This document shows positions 1 through 5,071 of a stretch of 6,790 nt of DNA, piece after piece. The translations under genes were made by a program, and so were the position numbers. The DNA lies in the NCBI GenBank assembly GCA_029857925.1, contig JAOUGF010000115.1:1-6790 (forward strand), read 5' to 3'. Every line of letters starts with the position of its first letter. Position 1 is the stretch's first letter. Below the pieces are notes generated by a model, which was given only the letters and a program-made list of their open reading frames with translations, did not search any database and was not told the origin of the DNA. Origin of the DNA: Gammaproteobacteria bacterium. GTDB lineage: Bacteria; Pseudomonadota; Gammaproteobacteria; S012-40.

Positions 1-1028
1 GTGGGATTGGCGACCGTGTGCTGGCCCATCAGGCGGCGTAGCGCGGGCTGCACGAATTGATAAAACGTGACCATCGCCGACACCGGGTTACCGGGCAGGC
101 CGAAAAAATAGGCGTTTTGAACGGTGCCAAACGCCAGCGGGCGGCCCGGTTTCATCGCGATCTTCCAAAAATTCACTCTGCCCAATGCTTCCAATGTCTG
201 GCGCACGAAATCCGCCTCGCCGACGGACACGCCGCCGCTGGTGATCAGCGCATCGGCGTTCTGCGCGGCGCAGACAAACGCGTTTTGGATATCTACGCGG
301 CGGTCGCGGATCACGCCCATGTCTAGAATATCGACGCCCAAACGCGTCAGCATCGCGTGTACGGTGTAGCGATTGCTGTCGTAGATTTGACCGGGTTCCA
401 AGGCCTCGCCGAGGGAGCGCAATTCGTCGCCGGTAGAAAAAAATGCGACGCGGATGCGGCGATAGACCTGCACGCTCGCGATGCCCAACGACGCGCACAG
501 GCCGACGTCGGCGGGTGTGAGTTTGCGCCCTTTGGGCAACACCACCGCGCCGCGTTTGATGTCGTCGCCGGTCTTGCGCGCGTGTTGGCCGCGCTTGTAT
601 GTGCTGCCAATGACGATGCGGTCGTCTTTGCGTTGCGCGTGTTCTTGCATAATCACGGTGTCGCTGCCCGCAGGCATCACGCCGCCGGTCATGATGCGCA
701 CGCAGGTGCCGGGTGTGAGCGTTTGTGTAAAAGGGTGGCCCGCAAAACATTCACCGATGATGCGCAATGTCGCCTCGCCGCTGGCGGGGAGGTCGTCGCC
801 GCGCACGGCATAGCCGTCCATCGCGGAATTGTCGTGCGGCGGCACGTCGATGGCGGAGATCACGTCGGCGGATAACACGCGGCCCAGCGCCGCGCCCACG
901 GCGCATTGCTCAAAGCCAGTGACGGGTGTAATGGCGTCGTCTATGCGCTGCAACGCCTCGTGGAATTGCAGAGACTGGGCGTCGAATTCACTGTTGAGGT
1001 TGGGGTGCAAATCCACTTTTTCGGTCAT
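1..1028 (-). CDS. moeA: Molybdopterin molybdenumtransferase MoeA, C-terminus cut off by the window
   Basis: In this family MoeA inserts molybdate into adenylylated molybdopterin to give active molybdenum cofactor, in the cytoplasm. I translated 342 residues from the ATG at 1028; E. coli MoeA has about 411, so roughly the last 70 (the C-terminal beta domain) are missing. Visible signatures are DNSAMDGYA (66-74), RIMTGGVMPAGSDTVI (111-126), STGDEL (198-203), SGGVSVGEADF (264-274), MKPGRPLAFG (292-301) and GLPGNPVSAM (310-319). These fit the MoeA N-terminal region followed by the MoCF-binding domain. The conserved acidic residues D61, E202, D242 and D273 are present. The start codon overlaps the mobB stop as ATGA (1028-1025), which suggests translational coupling, and a GAAGG lies 9 nt upstream. 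Nothing looks broken in the visible part. Identity is secure; a gephyrin-like alternative is only a naming matter. Confidence 0.97.
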   Translation of the reverse strand, partial: MTEKVDLHPNLNSEFDAQSLQFHEALQRIDDAITPVTGFEQCAVGAALGRVLSADVISAIDVPPHDNSAMDGYAVRGDDLPASGEATLRIIGECFAGHPFTQTLTPGTCVRIMTGGVMPAGSDTVIMQEHAQRKDDRIVIGSTYKRGQHARKTGDDIKRGAVVLPKGRKLTPADVGLCASLGIASVQVYRRIRVAFFSTGDELRSLGEALEPGQIYDSNRYTVHAMLTRLGVDILDMGVIRDRRVDIQNAFVCAAQNADALITSGGVSVGEADFVRQTLEALGRVNFWKIAMKPGRPLAFGTVQNAYFFGLPGNPVSAMVTFYQFVQPALRRLMGQHTVANP

Positions 1029-1567
1029 CGCGGCGTACCTTCGGCAAATGAATCTAGTGTATCAGATCGCCGGGCTTGCACGTAGGCGAGGATAAAATCC
1101 GCGACACATTCCGGTCGATTGAGATCGAGCACCGGCAATGGCACGGGGCCGGGCAGGCCGTCGCTCGCAATCGCGATGATGTGCGGGTCTTGCAAATAGC
1201 GCGGGGCCTGGCCGAGTGCGGCGCGATACACCTCCAGGCGTGGAATATCCGCCGCGCGCAGGCCTTCGACGAGGATGATATCGACGCGGTGCAACGCGTT
1301 GATGACGCGCAACAACGTGTCCACATCGTCTTCACCTTCGACGATGAATGACCAACCCGTCGGGCCGGCCAGCAGCACCGCGTCGGCCCCGGCCTGGCGC
1401 AAACGATAACTGTCCTTGCCGGGTTTATCCATCTCCACCGTATGATGCGAGTGTTTGAGCGCGGCGACGCGCAGGCCGCGCGCGCGCAGCAGCGGGATCA
1501 CGCGTTCAAGTAGCGTGGTTTTTCCGCTCCCGCTGGGGGCGACGACGCCCAATACGCAGGCGGTCAT
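1025..1567 (-). CDS. mobB: Molybdopterin-guanine dinucleotide biosynthesis adaptor protein MobB
   Basis: MobB is a small GTP-binding P-loop protein that associates with MobA and assists formation of the guanine dinucleotide cofactor; in E. coli it is not strictly essential. The product is 180 residues, close to the usual 170-175. The Walker A loop is APSGSGKTT (10-18). The family block KHSHH (38-42) followed by DKPGKDSYRLRQAGA (47-61) is intact, as is the strand ILVEG (98-102), and a late ASD (134-136) and LDLN (147-150) also fit. An open frame continues upstream to 1678, but the ATG at 1567 is preferred: it places the P-loop near the N-terminus, has GAGG 10 nt upstream, and overlaps the mobA stop as ATGA (1567-1564). 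The stop overlaps moeA in the same way. About 20 residues after the usual end of the fold (from about 163) look poorly conserved. Confidence 0.95.
   Translation of the reverse strand: MTACVLGVVAPSGSGKTTLLERVIPLLRARGLRVAALKHSHHTVEMDKPGKDSYRLRQAGADAVLLAGPTGWSFIVEGEDDVDTLLRVINALHRVDIILVEGLRAADIPRLEVYRAALGQAPRYLQDPHIIAIASDGLPGPVPLPVLDLNRPECVADFILAYVQARRSDTLDSFAEGTPR
1038..1042 (-). promoter_or_regulatory. Ribosome binding site of moeA
   Basis: On the minus strand GAAGG stands 9 nt before the ATG at 1028, inside the end of mobB. It supports the choice of the ATGA-overlap start, and indicates that moeA can recruit ribosomes itself as well as by coupling. Confidence 0.6.
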
Positions 1568-2154
1568 GATCCGAACACCTCGGCCGCGTGGCGCAGATCG
1601 TCGGGGGTATTGATATTGAAACAGGCCTGCGGGCAATCGCTGAAATCGACCAAGCCCGGGGCAAATGCCTGTTGCCATTGTGTGACTTGGCGCCCGCCTT
1701 GCGCTAAAAATTCACCGAGAGAGTGCGTTAAGTCGCGGTGGATCATCGCGCAGGTCGGATGCGCGCGCGTGCCGTCGTGGGCGACGTAAATGCGCGTGTC
1801 GGCGTTGCGCGCGCGCAGGAAACGCGCGACATAATCTTCGGGTATGCGCGGGGTGTCCACGGCGACGGTCAGTAGCCACCGCGTTTGACACAACGTCAGC
1901 GCGTTGTAGAGGCCCGCTAAAGGCCCGCAATCCGCAAACTCGATGTCGGGCACCACAGTGGCCTGCATCGCCGTGTAGCGCGCCAGATTGCGATTGGCGC
2001 TGATAAACAACGGCGCGCCTTGTGCGATCAGCGTGTCGTAGAGGTGTTTTACCAAGGGCTTGGCATCGATTTCCAACCACGCCTTGTCCGCGCCGCCCAT
2101 GCGCCGACCGCGTCCGCCCGCGAGGATCAGCACCGTTACCGGGGAGGGCTTCAT
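1564..2154 (-). CDS. mobA: Molybdenum cofactor guanylyltransferase MobA
   Basis: MobA transfers GMP from GTP to Mo-molybdopterin, forming the (bis) molybdopterin guanine dinucleotide cofactor used by DMSO-reductase-family enzymes; cytoplasmic. The product is 196 residues against 194 in E. coli. The nucleotide-binding loop is LILAGGRGRRMGGADKAW (9-26), with the signature lysine at 24. CGPLAG is at 76-81 and the metal-binding aspartate motif DTP is at 100-102; the residues before it (VAV) are less typical than the usual Cys or Pro. The C-terminal FNINTPDDL (179-187) is a family hallmark. The ATG at 2154 lies only 2 nt past the deaminase stop and has no clear Shine-Dalgarno sequence, so translation probably depends on coupling. 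An open frame upstream to 2376 is a shadow of the deaminase gene. CTP-using MocA is a distant alternative, but length, motifs and the adjacent mobB favour MobA. Confidence 0.95.
   Translation of the reverse strand: MKPSPVTVLILAGGRGRRMGGADKAWLEIDAKPLVKHLYDTLIAQGAPLFISANRNLARYTAMQATVVPDIEFADCGPLAGLYNALTLCQTRWLLTVAVDTPRIPEDYVARFLRARNADTRIYVAHDGTRAHPTCAMIHRDLTHSLGEFLAQGGRQVTQWQQAFAPGLVDFSDCPQACFNINTPDDLRHAAEVFGS
1578..1581 (-). promoter_or_regulatory. Ribosome binding site deciding the mobB start
   Basis: On the minus strand GAGG (extending to GAGGTG) lies 10 nt before the ATG at 1567. With the ATGA overlap it favours that start over the in-frame codon at 1678, which would add 37 unconserved residues overlapping mobA. 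Confidence 0.6.
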
Positions 2155-2156
2155 GA

Positions 2157-2648
2157 TTAATACGTGGTGTGCGTCGGCAGTTGTTGCCAGCGTTGCAACA
2201 AGGCCAGGCATTCTGCGCGTAAAAAATCTTCGACCAACACGATAGGGCTGTGGCCCCATTGCACCAGGCGCGCGTTGTCGATATCCAATTCGTGAAAGCC
2301 GAGTTTCTGAACATCGGCGATGCGGGTGCCGAACACAATGACCGGGATACGCGCCCAATGGATCGCGCTGAAACACATCGGGCAGGGTTCGGTGGTGGAA
2401 TAGATCGTACAGGTATGGAGTTCGTGCGTGCCCAATGCGCGGCTGGCCGCGCGTATCGCGTTCATCTCGGCGTGACAGGTGGGGTCGTGTTCTTTGAGCA
2501 CGGTGTTGTGCGCGGTCGCCACCACCTGGCCGTCACGCACGATGCATGCGCCAAATGGGCCGCCTTCCTGCGCGGCCAGCTGGCGATCGACATCCGCGAT
2601 CGCGTGGCGCATCATGTTTTCATCGGGGTTGAATCGGCTCGTTGTCAT
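2157..2648 (-). CDS. Nucleoside/guanine deaminase-like zinc enzyme (CMP/dCMP deaminase superfamily)
   Basis: Enzymes of this family hydrolytically deaminate a nucleobase or nucleoside with one zinc ion. The 163-residue product has both zinc motifs: HAE (59-61, zinc His plus catalytic Glu) in a CHAEMNAIRAA block, and EPCPMC (87-92, Cys89 and Cys92). GGPFGACIV (29-37) and AIHWARIPVIVFG (95-107) resemble B. subtilis-type guanine deaminase GuaD (about 156 residues) more than tRNA deaminase TadA, which usually has EPCVMC and a different segment after it. The substrate cannot be fixed from sequence; guanine is the best guess, cytosine or another purine is possible. The ATG at 2648 begins 5 nt after the transporter stop with no evident Shine-Dalgarno; Met12 or Met13 are possible alternative starts. 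Next to mobA it may link purine salvage to cofactor metabolism, for example guanine to xanthine for a molybdenum-dependent xanthine dehydrogenase, but no such enzyme is in the window. Confidence 0.88.
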   Translation of the reverse strand: MTTSRFNPDENMMRHAIADVDRQLAAQEGGPFGACIVRDGQVVATAHNTVLKEHDPTCHAEMNAIRAASRALGTHELHTCTIYSTTEPCPMCFSAIHWARIPVIVFGTRIADVQKLGFHELDIDNARLVQWGHSPIVLVEDFLRAECLALLQRWQQLPTHTTY

Positions 2649-2653
2649 CGGGG

Positions 2654-3955
2654 TTAATAGTGCAAACCTGCGGCCACTCGCCCGCGTTTTTCGTCCACCG
2701 CGAACAAGATCGCGAACCCTATAACAAAATAGATCACCGTGGAGGCGAGGGCCAGGCGATGATCGCCCGCCGTCAACGCGGCGATCAGGCCATAACTCAA
2801 CGGGCCGACGACATACGCGAACTTTACCGCCACGCCCCACAGGCCAAAAAACTCCGCCGCGCGCTGCGGGGGGCAAAACAGGCCGACCAAGGCCCGTCCC
2901 GCGCTTTGGCTGGCCCCCATCGCGGCGCCGACAAGGTTCGCGACGACCCAAAATCCGGCGCGCTCGGTCGTGAAATAGGCCAATATCATCGCGGCTATCC
3001 ACAGCAACAGCGTAATACGCAACGTGGTGATCGCGCCGATGCGATCTTGCACCCGGCCAAAGATCGCCGCGCCGACGGCGGCGGTGATATTCACGACGAT
3101 GATTAACAACAAGGTGTCTTGCAGCGTGAAGCCCATCGCCTGTTGCGCATAGATCGCGGCCAATACTATGACGGTGTTGATGCCGCAATGGTAGGTGAAC
3201 ACCGCGATCAGAAAACGCGTCAAATCGCGGTAATGGCGCGCGTGCGCCCAGGTCGCGCGCAGGCGCTGAAAGCCCATGCGTAGATAACTCAGTTCGGGCG
3301 TGCGGGGTTGCGGTTGGCTGCGTTCACGTAACCAAAAAAAAGTCGGCAGCGCGGCAAGCACAAAACACACCGCGACGATGACCATCGTCACCGGCACGAA
3401 ATGGGTGGACGGCAGGCCTTGCGCTTGGGCGTAATAGATATAGGCCAGGCATAACCCTAGCACCAACAAACCGCCGACATAGCCTATCGTCCAGCCATAA
3501 CCGGAGACCCAGCCCATACGTTCCGGTGGTGCGATTTCAGGCAGAAACGCGGCAATCAGGTTTTCGCCGGTGTAATATAAAAAACTGGATGCGATGACCC
3601 ACCCGGTCGCCCACACGACATCCCCCGGGCCGGTCGTCGCCAACATCGCGGTGGCTATGGCGCAGCCCATGGTCGTCACTATCAAAAAGCGTCTTTTCCA
3701 GGCTAGGTGATCGGCAATCGCACCCACCACCGGCGCGCTGAGTAAAATCAATATATTGGCCAGTGCAATCGCAAGCGTCCACAAAAACGTCGCGTCGCCG
3801 GAGTTTTCGCCACCCGCGACAACACTGACAAAATAGGCGTTATAGATCGCCGTCAAGACCACAGTGGTGTAGCCGGAGTTGGCAAAGTCATACATCGCCC
3901 ACGCGAAAATCTCGCGCCCACTGGCGGCGGGGAGGGGGGTAGCGGTATTCGTCAC
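2654..3955 (-). CDS. MFS transporter of the UMF1 / Atg22-like family
   Basis: A 433-residue integral membrane protein with about 12 hydrophobic segments, as in the major facilitator superfamily. The N-terminal AWAMYDFANSGYTTVV (19-34) is the hallmark of UMF1/Atg22-type permeases. An MFS-like loop (GAIADHLAWKRR, 78-89) follows the second helix, a charged loop at 210-247 separates the two halves, and GRVQDRIG (300-307) is the equivalent loop in the second half. GASQSAGRAL (347-356) also fits the family, in place of the usual G.QAL.R. Yeast Atg22 exports amino acids from the vacuole; substrates of bacterial members are largely unknown, so none is assigned. The start is GTG at 3955: the frame is closed by TAA at 3976-3974, no other start lies between, and AAAGGG is 8 nt upstream. 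It is the first gene of the minus-strand operon, 5 nt before the deaminase gene. Confidence 0.93.
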   Translation of the reverse strand: MTNTATPLPAASGREIFAWAMYDFANSGYTTVVLTAIYNAYFVSVVAGGENSGDATFLWTLAIALANILILLSAPVVGAIADHLAWKRRFLIVTTMGCAIATAMLATTGPGDVVWATGWVIASSFLYYTGENLIAAFLPEIAPPERMGWVSGYGWTIGYVGGLLVLGLCLAYIYYAQAQGLPSTHFVPVTMVIVAVCFVLAALPTFFWLRERSQPQPRTPELSYLRMGFQRLRATWAHARHYRDLTRFLIAVFTYHCGINTVIVLAAIYAQQAMGFTLQDTLLLIIVVNITAAVGAAIFGRVQDRIGAITTLRITLLLWIAAMILAYFTTERAGFWVVANLVGAAMGASQSAGRALVGLFCPPQRAAEFFGLWGVAVKFAYVVGPLSYGLIAALTAGDHRLALASTVIYFVIGFAILFAVDEKRGRVAAGLHY

Positions 3956-4075
3956 CTGGCTAACCCTTTGAATTTATATAACCTTACACTATTAAGTGGT
4001 ACTAAATAAAAGGTATTGATAATGCTCTCCCATGGCCCACGCTCGACACAATAGTCGTACAACGAGGTAATGCGA
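3956..4075. promoter_or_regulatory. Divergent intergenic region holding promoters for the operon and the Sel1 gene
   Basis: This gap of about 115 bp separates two divergent transcription units and is strikingly AT-rich from about 3961 to 4023, unlike its flanks. For the rightward gene, GATAAT at 4018-4023 is a 5/6 match to a -10 box, but no good -35 box stands 16-18 nt before it. For the leftward operon, TATAAA at 3978-3973 resembles a -10 box but is so close to the GTG that the ribosome site would sit at the transcript end, so the true promoter may lie further right. A short inverted repeat CACT-ATTA-AGTG at 3987-3998 is a weak operator candidate. Promoter positions are unproven. Confidence 0.4.
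4064..4067 (+). promoter_or_regulatory. Ribosome binding site deciding the Sel1-protein start
   Basis: GAGG lies only 2 nt before the ATG at 4070 but 8 nt before the in-frame ATG at 4076. The usual spacing is about 5-9 nt, so initiation at 4076 is favoured and the first ATG is probably not used. Confidence 0.6.
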
Positions 4076-4885
4076 ATGACGATAAGCACGCTAAAAAAAC
4101 ACTTGATCTCCCTGGGGCGTTGGAATGCGCTCATCCACCTTGCAATGCTGCCGTTGCAAGTCCAGGCACTGGTGAGCAATACCTCGGCCACGCGGGAGCC
4201 CAATCACAATGAAGTCGTGGTAAACAAGGCGCAACCCGAAGACGCGCCGGAACAATATCTACTCGGTCGCCAATACTATGACGGCGTGGGCGTCACGCAG
4301 GATTACTTAATGGCGGCGGAATTGTATCAAAAATCCGCCGATCAAGGTTTTGCACCCGCGCAGATCGACCTCGGTCAATTATACATTTATGGCGAGGGCG
4401 TGCCACAAGATTACACCAAGGCGCGCGAATGGTTTTTAAAGGCCGCCGAGCAAGGTTATGCCAGCGCGCAATTTAATTTAGGCAATATCTATCGCAAGGG
4501 GTTGGGCGTGGCCGCCGACAACGTGCAGGCGATGGCGTGGTATAAACACGCCGCCGACAATGGATTGAATTGGGGTCAATACAATTTAGGCCTGATGTAT
4601 TACTACGGCCTAGGCACCGAAAAAAATGCCGCAGAGGCCTTGCAGTGGATGCGCATCGCCGCGGAACGTGGCTTGGACAAGGCACAATTGCAGCTAGGGC
4701 AGATGTTAGAGCGCGGTGAGGGTGGGGCTAAGGATTTGGTCGGTGCCTATCACTGGTACGCGATCGCGCGTGAAGGCGGTTCCGCAAAGGCGGAGGAATT
4801 AATCCAAGATCTCAGCACACGTATGTCTGAGACGCAAATCCAACAAGCTCAGCAATCTATTAAATCGGATTTAGCGGCGCAGTAA
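4076..4885 (+). CDS. Probably exported Sel1-like (TPR-type) repeat protein
   Basis: The product is 269 residues from the ATG at 4076; starting at 4070 would add Met-Arg. The N-terminus has a lysine/arginine-bearing stretch, then a hydrophobic run (ALIHLAMLPLQ, about 18-28) ending in VQA at 29-31, which looks like a signal peptide with cleavage near residue 31. Five tandem 36-residue Sel1-like repeats follow at about 57-92, 93-128, 129-164, 165-200 and 201-236, each built on A.. LG..Y..G.GV..D...A..W..KAA..G. The last repeat drifts, with LERGEGG in place of Y..G.GV. A charged helical tail (237-269) closes the protein. Sel1 repeats form alpha-solenoids that bind other proteins; no catalytic domain is present. 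Location is probably periplasmic. The partner is unknown, and neither neighbour points to one. The gene stands alone, between a divergent promoter region and a strong terminator. Confidence 0.92.
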   Translation: MTISTLKKHLISLGRWNALIHLAMLPLQVQALVSNTSATREPNHNEVVVNKAQPEDAPEQYLLGRQYYDGVGVTQDYLMAAELYQKSADQGFAPAQIDLGQLYIYGEGVPQDYTKAREWFLKAAEQGYASAQFNLGNIYRKGLGVAADNVQAMAWYKHAADNGLNWGQYNLGLMYYYGLGTEKNAAEALQWMRIAAERGLDKAQLQLGQMLERGEGGAKDLVGAYHWYAIAREGGSAKAEELIQDLSTRMSETQIQQAQQSIKSDLAAQ

Positions 4886-4893
4886 TTGCGCCG
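4875..4893 (+). other. Hairpin enclosing the stop codon of the Sel1 gene
   Basis: CGGCGCA (4875-4881) and TGCGCCG (4887-4893) are a perfect 7-bp inverted repeat with a 5-nt loop, GTAAT, that contains the TAA stop. No T tract follows, so it is not an intrinsic terminator itself. In the transcript it could protect the 3' end or affect termination; this is inferred from sequence only. Confidence 0.5.
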
Positions 4894-4920
4894 GAATAAG
4901 CAGGTTGGAGCCAAAGTTAT

Positions 4921-4947
4921 AGCCGCACCCTGTGCGGCTTTTTTTTT
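4921..4947 (+). terminator. Strong intrinsic terminator of the Sel1 gene
   Basis: A perfect 8-bp GC-rich stem, AGCCGCAC (4921-4928) with GTGCGGCT (4932-4939), has a 3-nt loop and runs straight into nine T residues (4939-4947). It lies 35 nt past the Sel1 stop. The opposite strand lacks a T tract after the stem, so it acts rightward only. Confidence 0.93.
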
Positions 4948-4991
4948 AGGAAACCTGTGAATAATTCTCTGCTACGCGAATCGCTTCATTG

Positions 4992-5015
4992 AAAAGGCGC
5001 ATCAATATGCGCACC
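4992..5015 (-). terminator. Candidate weak intrinsic terminator of the PAS-GGDEF-EAL gene
   Basis: On the minus strand GCGCAT (5012-5007) pairs with ATGCGC (5002-4997) across a 4-nt ATTG loop, followed by C and four T residues. The stem is only 6 bp and the T tract is short, so efficiency is uncertain. It lies about 57 nt past the stop at 5072, as expected for the end of this convergent gene. The remainder of the gap (5016-5071) shows nothing recognisable. Confidence 0.5.
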
Positions 5016-5071
5016 TGGTCCGTGTAGACTGCGCTTTTCTGCTAGCTTTGATCGAATTGTTCACGGATTTC

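Larger units (their letters stand above)
1..3955 (-). other. Five-gene operon: UMF1 transporter, deaminase, mobA, mobB, moeA
   Basis: All five genes share one strand. Junctions are 5 nt (transporter to deaminase), 2 nt (deaminase to mobA), a 4-nt ATGA overlap (mobA to mobB) and a 4-nt ATGA overlap (mobB to moeA). No terminator-like hairpin with a T tract lies between them. One transcript starting right of 3955 is inferred. Further Moco genes may follow beyond the left edge. Confidence 0.88.

Noticed and set aside
88..750. Long minus-strand open frame of 220 codons inside moeA
   Set aside because: It is an arginine-rich alternate-frame product; the same DNA encodes canonical MoeA motifs in another frame.
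357..875. Plus-strand open frame of 172 codons antisense to moeA
   Set aside because: Shadow of a GC-rich coding strand, with no recognisable domain and no case for it over MoeA.
2580..3160. Frequent GATCGC / GCGATC hexamers
   Set aside because: They largely reflect Ala-Ile codon pairs in GC-rich membrane-protein genes, and no octamer repeat pattern was evident by eye.
2649..3188. Open frame extending the deaminase upstream by 180 codons
   Set aside because: The extension overlaps the transporter gene and reads as a basic shadow peptide; the family begins near the ATG at 2648.
3952..4203. Minus-strand 83-codon open frame across the divergent gap whose TGA overlaps the transporter GTG as GTGA
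   Set aside because: The overlap looks like coupling, but the frame lies antisense to the clear Sel1 signal peptide, covers the promoter region, and its product resembles no family I know.
5019..5067. Inverted repeat TCCGTG / CACGGA in the convergent gap
   Set aside because: Only 6 bp with a loop of about 37 nt and no T tract; easily found by chance.
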